60,000 bases of DNA from Cryptomeria japonica (lineage: Eukaryota; Streptophyta; Pinopsida; Cupressales; Cupressaceae), in NCBI RefSeq assembly GCF_030272615.1, contig NC_081410.1, forward strand, positions 568,127,152 to 568,187,151. The letters run 5' to 3'. The translations under genes were made by a program, and so were the position numbers. Below, in pieces: positions 23,890 to 34,833 of this stretch; the stretch's first letter is position 1; every line of letters starts with the position of its first letter. Below the pieces are notes generated by a model. It searched no databases, was not told where the DNA came from, and worked only from the letters and a program-made list of their open reading frames with translations.

Positions 23890-26800
23890 ATGTCAGACTT
23901 TTATTTGCAAAATGTTCATGCTTATGATGATTATTATGAGTATAGCCAAGATGAATTAGATGAAGCTTTAGATGAGTTTTTGAACCCTAAAGATGCCAAA
24001 CCTTCATTTTACCAAAGACTCATAAACCTTGTTACTATGTCATTTAGGTGTGATGAGAAAGATAAGTCGAATGGTTCCTCTCAAGGGTACATTCCTATCA
24101 ACTCTTCCACTAAATCTAGTAACATGGTTGTTTTCAACAATCCCCTCTATGAAGAGATATCTCCTTTTGAACCAAAAGATAAACCTTTTGATAGCTATGA
24201 TCATACTTTGTTGGATGATGCTCTTGATGACTTTGTGGCTTTATCAAAATCTTTAAACAAGAACAAGACTTCTAAATTGGTTAACATGATAAACTTGAAT
24301 GAGCATAATAAGCCTCTCTTTGAAGTCCAAGGTGCTTATCCTTCTCCCACCTTTCAAGTTCCTAAATCACCTCTCCTTACTGTCCAAGGAGGGTATGATC
24401 ATGATTCCTTTCGTACTCCGAATAAACCAATCATCACTGTGCAAGGAAGAAAACCCATAAGTCCTTATAGTTATGCCAAGCAAATAACTAAAAAGAGTTA
24501 TCATGCGGTTGCCCATACTTATCATACCAGAAATAATAGGCAACCTAGTCCTCCTCCGGTTACTCCAGTTTCTCTTCTGAATCCTCAACCAATTCTTCCG
24601 CAAGCTCCACATGTTTCACAAGTTCTTAGTAAGGAATATGATCTCATAGAACAACTTAAAGCTACCTCTGCTAAGATATCCCTTTGGGATCTGTTTCAAA
24701 CTTCTTCCGCTCATCATGGAATGTTACAAGATGCCTTGAAAGATTTGAATGTTCCTCCACCGAATACATCTAGTAATGTAGCATCTTTGGTTAACTCTGT
24801 GATGAATCCTAAAGCTCAAATTGTGTTTACCCAAGATGAGTTGCCTACTAGTGAAATTCAACATCAATATGATCCCTTGATGATTGTGGTTATCATGAAA
24901 GACACTGCTATAAGACGAACACTAGTAGATAATGGCTCTAGCCTTAATGTGTGTAGCATTAATCTTTTGCATAAGATGAATGTGGATACATCCCTAATTG
25001 AGCCTGACTCTCGTCCTATTCGAGGCTTTGATAATGTGGCTAAGACTTCATTAGGTATTATCACCTTACCCCTCACAGTGGGGCCTGTTACTTTGCCTAC
25101 TCCTATCCATGTTATGTCGGGAAATTTAACATACAACTTGTTATTAGGGAGACCTTGGATTCACAGTATGCAAGCTGTCCCCTCTACATTGCATAGACAA
25201 GTTAAATTTATCTATAACAATAGGACATATGCCTTGATAGGTGATACTAATTTCCAAGCTTGTTTACAAACGTCTACTTCCAAAGGGGGTTCTTCTAAGC
25301 CGTCCTCGTCTAGTGATGACTCTTTAAACAAGATACCTATCGATGAATCCTCGCTCTCTGATGATCAAAATTCTTTGGATGAGTCTGGAGATCCTGAAGA
25401 AGACTCTTCTCGACTTGAAACTACACATAAGAAGGATTTTGATCCTGAGAAGGTTCTCGCAGAAGACGATTGGGGATCTCTTGATTTTAATCCTACCTTT
25501 GTAGGTGAATATAAGGTTCCTTCTAGAGAGCTTAAAGTTGAAAAGAAGGAAGAAGCTAAAAATCAATCAACATTACTTGAGCCTATGAGCAATAATTTTG
25601 TGGCCGCTTCTCAAACTTCTTCTCCTCACACCTCTAATTCTGAAGAGTTTGATTCTTTGTCTTATGAAAAACCGCCTTCTCTTTCTGAAATGGCTGATCG
25701 TTATGGTCGTGGTTTTCGGATTTTTGCTAAGCATGGGTACCATGGAAATGGTTGTGGTGCTCACGAACAAGGGATAAGGGTTCCTCTAGAGAATAATCTT
25801 CACAATTATGCCTTTGGACTTGGCTATAATCCCTGCAAGCACACTAAAGCTTCTAAGAGACCATGTATTAGTGTTAATGCTATTTCTACATCTCTATCAA
25901 TGCAACACCCCGAGTACATTGATGAGGATCCTTTGTGTGCCTGTGCTTTGGATGTTTTTCCTACCGATGATGCTTTAGCTGAGTTTTTAGGAGCATATGA
26001 TACTCTTCCTCGTTATCATCACAATAGGGGACTCCCTTATTGTTTGAACATTGAAGCCTATTTTGGAAAAGAGATTGATAATGATGAGATTGTGAAAGAA
26101 TTCCCTCAGTTAAAGGATACTCCTCAACAAAGTAATCTTCTCATAAGTGACACCACTAATGTTAAGATGGATCCTTGCAATGAAGAAAAAGTTATTAAAA
26201 TTGGAAAATGTTTGGATGAAGAGGAACAAAAACAATATGAAGATTTATTGCATGAATTCCCTGAGATCTTTGCTTGGACATACTCTGACATGCCTGGTAT
26301 AGATCCTAAGATTTTTATTCATAATATTGTCTTAGTTCCTGATGCTAAGCCCGTGAAACAAAAGATTCAAAAAATGAATCCTAAGGTGGCTCTGCTTGTT
26401 AAGGCTGAGATTGAAAAGTTATTGGAGGCTGGATTTATCCGCCCTATTGATTATTCCCCATGGATTTCAAATATTGTCGCTGTGGCTAAACCAGATAATA
26501 AAATAAGAATGTGTACCGATTTTCAAGATTTAAATAAAGCTTCTTTAAAAGATGATTTCCCTCTTCCAAACATTGACATGATAGTTGATTCTACGGCAGG
26601 ACATGCCTTGTTATCCTTCATGGATGGTTTTTCAGGATACAATCAAATTTACATTAATCCTCAAGATCAATTCAAAACCGCTTTCACCACTCCTTGGGGT
26701 ACGTTTTGTTGGATAATGATGCCTTTTGGACTTAAAAACGCCGACGCAACTTATCAACGAGCGATGACCCTTATCTTTCATGATTACATGCATAAGATTT

Positions 26801-27741
26801 TAGAAGATTCTGTTGATGATGTTTTAGCCAAATCCATTCTCCGCATAGATCACATTAAGATCCTTCGTCAAATCTTTGAAAGAATTCGTAAATATCACAT
26901 GCGCTTGAATCCCCGAAAATGTGTTTTTGGTGTGGATAGTGGAAAACTATTAGGGTTCATAGTTTCGCATCGTGGGATTGAGGTGGACACTAAGAAAATA
27001 GATGCTATTGTCAACATGCCACCTCCTAGAAATGTGTCTCAACTCAAAAGCTTACAAGGAAAAATTCAAGCTATTCGTAGGTTTGTATCTCAACTTGCGG
27101 ATCGTACTTTTCCTTTTACTCAACTTCTCAAAAAGAATATCACTTTTCAATGGAATGAAGATTGTCAACAAGCATTTGAAGATTTAAAAGTGTATCTAGC
27201 TAATCCTCCTATCCTTCGACCGACCGAACCTTCTAAACCCTTTCTTCTTTATACAACTGCTTCCTCTCATGCTCTTGTAGCATTATTGGCACAACATGAT
27301 AAAGATGGTAAGGAGTGTTCGGTTTATTATATAAGTCATACCTTACTCGATTATGAGACCCAATATTCTGCGATAGAAAGACAATGCTTGGCCTTGGTGT
27401 CTGCGACTCAGAAATTGAGACATTATCTCTTAAATTCAGAAGTCCACGTCATGGTAAAGTTTGATCCTTTGAAGCATCTTTTCTCTAAAACTGATTTATC
27501 AGGACGCCTAGCTAAGTGGGTTATGATGTTAACTGAATTTGACCTTAAATTTGTTTCACAAAGAGCAATTAAAGGGCAAGCGTTGACCGATCACCTAGTT
27601 GAGGCCCCTTCACCTTTCTCCTTCCCTAACCCTAAGTCTTTTCCTGACGACTTCATTCTTTGTACAGAGAAAGATGAAACTTGGGAGTTATACTTTGATG
27701 GCTCTAAGTGTCGTACAGGATCGGGGCAGGGGTTGTTTTGA
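23890..27741 (+). CDS. Element A Pol: protease, RT, RNase H (gag-less start)
   Basis: ATG at 23890, only 170 nt after the LTR, opens 1283 codons. Residues 1-240 are acidic and repetitive (EVQGAY, TVQGGY, TVQGR) with no Gag signature. Residues about 250-285 (YDLIEQL...ISLWDLF) are the linker usually found between Gag and protease in Tat elements. The protease has LVDNGSSLNV at about residue 343. RT spans about 830-1060 (KIRMCTDFQDLN, SFMDGFSGYNQI); its active site reads Ser-Val-Asp-Asp at 974 where Tyr-Val-Asp-Asp is usual. A first RNase H domain (1110-1240) lacks a clear first Asp (LLYTTASSHA). The second RNase H starts YFDGS, then the frame is lost near 27715. The product would copy element RNA into DNA. 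Confidence 0.85.
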   Translation: MSDFYLQNVHAYDDYYEYSQDELDEALDEFLNPKDAKPSFYQRLINLVTMSFRCDEKDKSNGSSQGYIPINSSTKSSNMVVFNNPLYEEISPFEPKDKPFDSYDHTLLDDALDDFVALSKSLNKNKTSKLVNMINLNEHNKPLFEVQGAYPSPTFQVPKSPLLTVQGGYDHDSFRTPNKPIITVQGRKPISPYSYAKQITKKSYHAVAHTYHTRNNRQPSPPPVTPVSLLNPQPILPQAPHVSQVLSKEYDLIEQLKATSAKISLWDLFQTSSAHHGMLQDALKDLNVPPPNTSSNVASLVNSVMNPKAQIVFTQDELPTSEIQHQYDPLMIVVIMKDTAIRRTLVDNGSSLNVCSINLLHKMNVDTSLIEPDSRPIRGFDNVAKTSLGIITLPLTVGPVTLPTPIHVMSGNLTYNLLLGRPWIHSMQAVPSTLHRQVKFIYNNRTYALIGDTNFQACLQTSTSKGGSSKPSSSSDDSLNKIPIDESSLSDDQNSLDESGDPEEDSSRLETTHKKDFDPEKVLAEDDWGSLDFNPTFVGEYKVPSRELKVEKKEEAKNQSTLLEPMSNNFVAASQTSSPHTSNSEEFDSLSYEKPPSLSEMADRYGRGFRIFAKHGYHGNGCGAHEQGIRVPLENNLHNYAFGLGYNPCKHTKASKRPCISVNAISTSLSMQHPEYIDEDPLCACALDVFPTDDALAEFLGAYDTLPRYHHNRGLPYCLNIEAYFGKEIDNDEIVKEFPQLKDTPQQSNLLISDTTNVKMDPCNEEKVIKIGKCLDEEEQKQYEDLLHEFPEIFAWTYSDMPGIDPKIFIHNIVLVPDAKPVKQKIQKMNPKVALLVKAEIEKLLEAGFIRPIDYSPWISNIVAVAKPDNKIRMCTDFQDLNKASLKDDFPLPNIDMIVDSTAGHALLSFMDGFSGYNQIYINPQDQFKTAFTTPWGTFCWIMMPFGLKNADATYQRAMTLIFHDYMHKILEDSVDDVLAKSILRIDHIKILRQIFERIRKYHMRLNPRKCVFGVDSGKLLGFIVSHRGIEVDTKKIDAIVNMPPPRNVSQLKSLQGKIQAIRRFVSQLADRTFPFTQLLKKNITFQWNEDCQQAFEDLKVYLANPPILRPTEPSKPFLLYTTASSHALVALLAQHDKDGKECSVYYISHTLLDYETQYSAIERQCLALVSATQKLRHYLLNSEVHVMVKFDPLKHLFSKTDLSGRLAKWVMMLTEFDLKFVSQRAIKGQALTDHLVEAPSPFSFPNPKSFPDDFILCTEKDETWELYFDGSKCRTGSGQGLF

Positions 27742-29435
27742 TTTCTCCTACAAAGAAGTCCATTCCCTTATCTTATCGTCTTAATTTCCTATGTACCAAT
27801 AACATTGCTGAGTATGAGGCTCTTATAGCTGGACTAAAGGCAGCCTTAACTTTGAATATAAAACACATACATATTTTTGGAGATTCTCAACTGATTATAA
27901 GACAAGTAACAGGACTATATCAAGCGAAACAAGACAAATTATCACAATATAAAGACCTTGCTATCTCTTTGTTACAAAAATTTGATTCTTACACCATGGA
28001 ACCTGTTCCTCAAAAAGATAATCGACATGCGGACGCAATGGCATGTGTGGCTTCTTTGGTATCTTTAGAGGACCCTATGGTTGATCTTAAATTTGTTATT
28101 CACAACCTTATTTCTCCAGCTATTGTAGATGATTCTAGCTTGGTGACATGTTGTGACTTTATAGACTCAGATGAATGGTATTCGCATATCGTAAGATACT
28201 TGACTGATGGTACCTTTCCTGATTCCGCTAATAGGAACACTAGGGCTAGAGTTCGCAAGCTGTCCGCTAGATATATCATTCTTTCTAATGTTCTTTACTG
28301 AAGGGGTTATAATGGTCTTCTCCTTCATTGTCTTAACAAATCGGAAATCCCTATTGCTCTTGAAGAGGCGCATTCAGGTGCCTGTGGGGGGCATTTTGGA
28401 GGCAAATCCTTGGTTCAAAGATTGCTCCGTATGGGATATTATTGGCAAACTATGCAACAGGATTCTTTTTCATTTGTTAAGAAATGTCATCAATGTCAAC
28501 AACACAATAATTTGATTCATGCTCCTGCCTAAGAACTTCGTTCTCATGTAGCTTCTTGGCCTTTCTCTGCATGGGGGTTGGATCTCATCGGTAAAATCTC
28601 TCCTCCTTCATCTTAAGGACATACTTTCATTATAACCGCAACAGATTACTTTACAAAATGGGTAGAAGCTATTTCCCTTCGCTCTACTACTGCTGAAGTG
28701 ATTTGTCGATTTCTTCTAGAAAACATTATTTCTCAATTTGGGATACCTTCCACTATAATCTCTAATAATGGGACATCATTTAAGAACAAGGACGTGAAGA
28801 AATTCCTCGAGAAGTATCATATCAAACATCGATTTTCTACACCATACTATCCTCAATCAAATGGTCAAGCCGAATCATCTAATAAGATAATTGAACAAAT
28901 TCTTCGTAAAACCGTGAATAAGCATGGTAAGGATTGGAGTACTCAGCTAATCTATGCTCTTTGGGCCTACCGAACAAGTGTATGAATTGCTACCGGAACT
29001 ACACCTTATAATCTTGTTTATGGTGCTGATGCTATTATGCCTTTAGAATTAGAGATTCCATCACTTAGAGTTTCTCTCAAAGGTATAGTAGATGATGACG
29101 CTTATAGAGAACAAAGACTTCAACAGCTTGAGATGCTTGATGAACAATGTATAAATGCTCTTGAGCATATTCAAGCGTATCACAAAACTTTACAACGAAG
29201 TTATAATGATAAGGTTATTCAACGTTCCTTCTCAATGGGTGACTTAGTGCTCTATGAGAATCAACGCAATGTGAATGCCTTACCTGAAGAAAAGGGAAAA
29301 TTTAGTCCTAATTGGCTTGGACTGTATATTGTTATTGAAGATTATGGATCAGGTGCTTACCAAATAGCGGGTGTAGATGGTACGTCTCTTAAAGACCCTA
29401 TAAACGCTATGCACTTGCGTAGATACTATGCTTAA
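27708..29435 (+). pseudogene. Element A second RNase H and integrase (broken)
   Basis: The frame continues from the Pol ORF after a one-base shift near 27715. The second RNase H keeps the expected acidic residues (EYEALIAGL, FGDSQLI, HADAMA), and a stop follows at 28299. The integrase has an HHCC finger (AHSGACGGHFG..., CHQCQQH), stops at 28530 and 28614, first Asp in WGLDLIG, second site ISNNGTSF with Asn (codon 28764) replacing the catalytic Asp, and Glu in NGQAESSN. Another stop lies at 28983. The C-terminal part (29037-29435) carries the GDLVLYENQ and KFSPNWLGLYIV motifs usual for gypsy integrase ends. Several stops are consistent with CGA-to-TGA changes. Confidence 0.85.
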
Positions 29436-29948
29436 TTCCTCATTCCTTATCATTCATCTATTTCCTTTCTCACTTCTTCAAAATTGGATAATATGTTAGC
29501 ATATCTTTGTTAGAGCAAATGGAATTAAATGATATTTTGTTTAATCTATATTGCTTCATTCCTGACAAGCGTGTTTCTTCACTTTATGGTTTGTCTTGAA
29601 TTCATTTATGTAAATTGCAAAAGATTTACATTTTTTATGTTGGCATATTATACAATGTCTTTATGTGTTAAGTTGAATCGTGTCATGTTGTGTTTAAATT
29701 CAAATTAAATCACATTAGTTATATGATTCTTAGGCTTAACACATATTTTCTTCCCTATCATCAATGTAGTACTTGATCAAATATTTTAATTAAGTCACAC
29801 ATGTATCAATTTAATCATGGAGCATTGAGAAATCAATCACATGGAAATTAAATTCGGAACATACATGTACATCTACCAAATGTATTAACTTTAATCAAAA
29901 TACACATTGTTTTAGACATTAAAGATAACACGTTTGAGACAAAGAAGC

Positions 29949-29951
29949 ATG

Positions 29952-30015
<64 letters not shown>
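29949..30015. repeat. (TA)n(GT)n microsatellite
   Basis: A TA run of about 8 units is followed by a pure GT run of about 23 units. It lies just past the stop of the antisense gene. Confidence 0.95.
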
Positions 30016-30016
<1 letters not shown>

Positions 30017-30076
30017 ATCAATATACAAAGGTAGGTCACTATGCATCCAAAATGTGACCTACCCTACATCATAAGA

Positions 30077-32602
30077 TCATCTCCTATCCCTAGGGCTGGT
30101 GGCTGGAGAGTGACGACTAGATGCTCCCTCCTGATCCGACCGTGCGGGTGGACCCATAGGGGTATACCGTGATATAGATCGTGAATGGCTCCGAGAGGAA
30201 CTCCTACGATCCCTATCCATAAGGATCGCGTGATACGAGGTAGCCTCGGCCTGAGCTGCTGCTAGATCACGCTGTGCCCGCTGAAGGTCCTCTGATAGAG
30301 CTCGCTCTCTCTCCCTCCATATCTCTACCTATACTCGAAATGGGGAAAACAAATCATCATGCCGACCCGCGTTCCCTTGAGGTGTATAAGCAACCTGTGA
30401 GGAATTAGGGATCTGCGCCGTCGTACAAATATCTGTCACTGCTTGCTGGATCAGAGAACGCCACTCCTGCACATTAGCTGTAGCAGTAGAACAGATCATG
30501 TATTAGTACCATTTTATATCATCAAAACACCAATCAATCAATATAAACCTACTATACCTGGATCTCCCTCATGCCAGTAGGGATTGTGATATGGTAGCAT
30601 CTGTGACTGGGAACTACTAGGCTCCCCACGCTCAAATAATCTGTGCACGATGGGTGTAGGCTAGCCCGTTCTAGAAACAGGTCTCCGTATCGCCTCATGT
30701 TCCCCCTTTTGGGGAATAAGAGGAGGATCCAGGGCTATGGTATCATCTCCCGAATGGTGGGGAGCGGCATCTAACCCAGCCTCATCATCTCTATCCTCAT
30801 CCTCGTCTGCATCCTCACCTGCATCATCATTCTCCTCATCTCTATCTGTGTCATCATCCTCCTCCTCCTCGGCACTAGGCTGATCCCCTGTGGGTGGATC
30901 AGGATCTCATGCCTCCTCATGACCCTCTCCCTCCTCTGGCTCCTCCGACCTGGATCCCTGATCCTCATCTCGGTCTCCATGTCTCCATGGGCCTAGATGG
31001 CCTGTCAAGTGATCTGGTGGAAAGATAGGCACTGGGTATGATCTCATAAACCATGAGAGATACCTACACTGTGCCCCGGGATCTGCAACATAATCAGTGA
31101 CCACATCCTGGTCCGACCCCTCTATATCTGTGATCTCGATATCATCTATCGTAGGTCTCGCTACTGCTCTGGGTCTGGGAAGGACTCGTGAGTGTCGAGT
31201 GTAGATGGGCACATCGGCTGGAACACACTACTCTAGCCCAAACTGCCTCCGTACTTGGTCAAAGTAGAATGGGACTATGATGTGTAGATATCGCCCTCTC
31301 AGTAGGCGGTTCCTCTGTGAGCATGCTAACTGTCTCTCCATCCCATCTGTGCATCCGCAGATATGGTCTCCACACAGTCACCTCAGCTGTCAATCTGTCA
31401 AATGTTACTCTCCAATACAGTAGATCTCCAAATCTCCACTCGCTGGTAAGTGGATAAGCAAATACCCTAGGTCGTTCGCTAGCCGCACTCATCGAATAGC
31501 CGACAGGCCTGGTGCATGTAAAGTGCTCAAATATCCACACCTGCAGAAGTGTGCATGTCATCAAGCTGCAACCCTGTCCGAAAACATACTCCTCGAGGTC
31601 GTGATAGAGATGTGCAAGCATACTCCGACCCCAGGTGTATACTCTCCTATGTCTCTCCATAGCCCTGATGCACCATGTGAGACCCCCATGCATGTGCGTA
31701 CCTCGCCCATTAGGGCAGACGGCTAGGGCAATGATGGCTATCATAAGACGTCTCATGAGGGGCACCTCTCCTGTAGGATGTAAGAGCCAGCTGACCATGA
31801 TACGACCTCTCGTCTCACTCGGCATGACTCTCCCTATGCAATATACCTGCTCCCTCTGATGATCCTCTACTGATCAATCGGTCGCATATGTCATGGTAGC
31901 TCCTCTGATCGGTAGGCAAAGAATGCGGTACACATCCTCAAGTGTCACTATCATCTCCCCTACTGGAAGCTGGAACGTGCATGTGTCAGGATCCCATCAC
32001 TCCATGAGTGCCATCAGCATCGCGGGATGAAATCGAATGGCCGACATAAGAATCATAGACCACAAACCTACTATAGACAATGTATCTCTCTCTGCCTGAG
32101 TAAGTAGAGGAATCTGATCTCGCAAACTGCGAAGAATTTGCCCCGCCGTATGCTCTCTCATGTATGGGAGACCCTGCAACACAAAAACATAACTATAATC
32201 AGTACTCAATCATCAAAATCATTCATGCAAACTGTCGAACATTGTATGCTAACCCTGACATCTCTCGCCAAGTCCTGATTGGGACCATGGCGCCCTGTAA
32301 GGGACCATGGCACCCTGAAGGGAGCATGGCGCCCTGTCAGGGACCATGGCGCCCTGAGGGGATCATGGTGCCCCATAGGGACCATGGTGCCCTGAAGGGA
32401 CCATGGCACCCCACAGGGACCATGGTGCCCTGGATGGGACCCAGGGTCAGATTCCAGGGCCCGCAAACGATCACAGAAAGTCAAATGCAGAAAATCAAAA
32501 GTCAACGTTCAGTCAACTCACCTCATCCAGTGGCTCGTCATCGATCATGGCCTGTCGCAGAATCTCAATCCTCGTGGGATGCTCCGGTTGTCGTGAAGGC
32601 AT
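30077..32602 (-). pseudogene. Antisense plant mobile domain (PMD) gene carried by element A
   Basis: Read on the minus strand. Exon 1 is 32602-32522 (MPSRQPEHPTRIEILRQAM..., 27 codons) with donor GAG|GTGAGT; acceptor TTGCAG|GG at 32174 opens exon 2 in frame. Exon 2 carries the PMD signature TCTFQLPVGEMIVTLEDV (about 31985-31930), LRMHRWDG and VRRQFGLE. A very acidic stretch (about 30870-30780) follows. A second intron (30557-30478, CAG|GTATAG to CTACAG) leads to a coiled, Ser/Arg-rich end with a TGA at 30079-30077. Intact length would be around 700 residues. Stops in exon 2 (near 31998, 31878 and 31230) and a frameshift near 31270 break it. PMD proteins are known as plant nuclear silencing factors (MAIL1/MAIN) and as passengers of gypsy and Mutator elements. 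Exon limits are my reading. Confidence 0.8.
32281..32450. repeat. GC-rich minisatellite inside the antisense gene intron
   Basis: Seven or eight diverged units of about 20 bp (GGGACCATGGCGCCCTG and variants). They fall wholly inside the inferred first intron of the PMD gene. Related units occur in the LTRs of A and B. Confidence 0.85.
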
Positions 32603-33166
32603 GATGATGGCTATGTGGGCTCCGCTGCAATAAACAATATTCAGAAATCAACAAAGTGACAAATGCAAATGTCACTTTCAAGGTATATACTTTCATTCCT
32701 TTACCTTTACTTTCAAACCCTAATTTTCCTCTATCACTCATTTCATCATCACTTGAGTTTGGGAGATGCGATTTTCGAACTGTTTGTTGCGTAGGAATCA
32801 TATTTTCATTCCCCTACTCTCTGGATGTTCCAAAAAGTTCTCTGATGAAGCCTTTTCAGTGAACATCCCTCATCAATACTCTTTTACACAATTTGTCGTA
32901 AGTAAACATGCTACCTTGTTTCACCACCCTAATAAGCAAGTCGAAACAGGGGGGGCATATAGCTACTCACAAATTTCATCACTTTCCTTAGTAAGCATTA
33001 GGTGATTTTGTGATCTAACGTGTGTTTTGTAGGGTGCGGTTCCTAACTGTATACTGCAGATACCGCTAGGGGCTTCGTCCGACAACTTATGGATATATCC
33101 TTTTTCAAATGATGTTTACTTTCTGTACTTTAGCTTGCATATGCACGTAGTACTCATATGACCGCT
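32603..33166. other. Element A region between the antisense gene start and the polypurine tract
   Basis: No gene supported. It contains ACCTTGTTTC-type sequence and a CAGGGGGGG run (about 32947) that is also found at the right end of host element D (41398). It probably includes the promoter of the antisense gene. Confidence 0.5.
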
Positions 33167-33181
33167 AAAGTGGGGGCTAAA
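33167..33181 (+). promoter_or_regulatory. Element A polypurine tract
   Basis: AAAGTGGGGGCTAAA abuts the 3' LTR and primes plus-strand synthesis. It is identical to that of element B and differs at two positions from that of element C. Confidence 0.85.
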
Positions 33182-34828
33182 TGTAGCGTCGTAAATTGTA
33201 CGCACTTGCTAGGGTGGTACAATTTCACACCTAGTTTAGCACCCGCCTTGGTGCATTTTACATTTTGCATTGCATTTCTCCTTTAGCACTTAATTAATCA
33301 AATTAATTAGGTCTAAGGTCCTATTTCATCATCCTTCATATCATAAAGTCGAGCCCTTTCATTAAAGTGTGCCCCTTTTCATTTTATTCCTCCAATACAT
33401 CATCTAATCAAAAACCCTAATTAGGCCTTCTTTTGAACTTGGGGGCTTGAATTCGGGGGTCAAAACATCTCAAAATCACCTGTAACTTCGGGATTCTCTC
33501 TAAAATCATCATATCTGACGGCCCTGAAAATTTGGTGACATGGCGCCCGGAGTGCACACGGTCCCGGACATTTTTCCCAAAATTTTAGGAGCACGATCCA
33601 ATCATAAAATAAAGCTTAACCCCAAGAAATTGGCGGGATATTCAATCTCTAGGTCGGCCAAAAGTTGGAATTAAGACCTAGGGTTTCATACATAAGAGCT
33701 CTCTTTCTTCATTGGAAAGGATCCGAATTTTGTTTTCAGGAACCTCATATGCAGTGAAAGAGCAGATCTTTGAAGACTTCAACAACATTCAACATCCCTC
33801 TATCAAGCATTTATCAATTCCATTCATCCATTTAGGGCTTGGAAGACATTGAAGAACAATAGGAGATTACCGACTGAAGATTGGCTTGTACCCCTCCCTT
33901 GGGGGTTGGGTATGATTTCGTGTTGTTTTCATGTCTTTGCATAAGCTTCAATATATCATTTATTCATGCTTGAGATCACTTTGCATCTTGATTTAGAGCA
34001 TTTACATTATCATTTACAAGCAATTAGGGTTTACTTTCTAGGTTGCTCTAGTTTGCTTACTTGCATTTTAGATCTTGCACACACACAAGGTCTGCACACA
34101 CAATACATTTACAATACAACTTGGCTATTCGTGGAGGTGGAAATCACTGAAGTGGGGGTTTGACTAAGGCAAAACCCTATATAGCCACCCACCATACCCT
34201 TTTCAGATATAAGTGCAGGTTTCGGGACTCGGACGACGCCGCAGGTTGCAGATCTAGGAAAAGTAGGTCGAGACAGCACTCCACACCAAATTGCAGAGCA
34301 AAAGACCAGGACAGGGGCGTGGGGCGCCCTGGTCCTCCCAGGACAGGGGCGCTGGGCGCCCTGGTCCCTGGGATAGAGGCGCTGGGCGCCCTGGTCCTCC
34401 TGACAGACAGCATTTCCGACAGTTTTCCAGAGTGCAAAACGATAGTTTCAGGTGCAGTTTCCGGGACAGAATCAGGACAGTGGCGCCCACGCCCCCGTCC
34501 GGAACATTTTCAATCAAATTTTGACTCCGAGTATGCATCTGCATTCTTGTCTTGTCCTTGTGTTTGTAGCTTTCCATTGTTTAAGTTCAATTCTGCAATC
34601 TTGTTATTAGTTCATACTTACATTTTAGGGTTAGGAATTGAACTTGCATAATCTTACCTTTCAATTACAACAAAGGAATAGAAATCCTAATAGGTAGCCC
34701 ATGGCTCTCTCTTTCACAAAAAGAAGTAGCCAATTGTGTGATACCTCTAGGCTCTTTCATATTCCGTAATGTGTGTCAAAAGGTAGGATTAGGGCATGTT
34801 AACCTAGTCTCGCTTTTTCCCCCACACA
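33182..34828 (+). repeat. 3' LTR of element A
   Basis: 1647 bp. Relative to the 5' LTR it has lost about 15 bp spanning the left GGACC border of the inverted-core block (near 33538), plus scattered substitutions. Confidence 0.92.
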
Positions 34829-34833
34829 GAAAG
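34829..34833. repeat. Element A target duplication, right
   Basis: GAAAG, identical to 22053-22057. Removing the element plus one copy restores the copia frame. Confidence 0.9.

Larger units (their letters stand above)
22058..34828 (+). mobile_element. Element A: gag-less Tat-like Ty3/gypsy retrotransposon with antisense PMD gene
   Basis: Bounded by 1.65-kb LTRs, with target duplication GAAAG at 22053-22057 and 34829-34833. The interior holds a primer-binding site, a pol region in the order protease, RT, RNase H, second (archaeal-type-like) RNase H and integrase, then 3.7 kb with a reversed plant mobile domain gene and the polypurine tract. RNase H duplication and extra ORFs are known features of the plant Tat lineage. 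No Gag domain exists between the primer-binding site and the protease. About 30 substitutions between the two LTRs, counted by eye (near 98% identity), make it younger than the copia it interrupts. Its RT, RNase H and integrase are damaged. Confidence 0.9.

Noticed and set aside
29848-30039. Minus-strand ORF over the GT microsatellite
   Set aside because: His-Thr repeats come from the microsatellite.
32164-32633. ORFs over the GGGACCATGGCGCC minisatellite
   Set aside because: Repeat-driven reading frames inside an inferred intron of the antisense gene.
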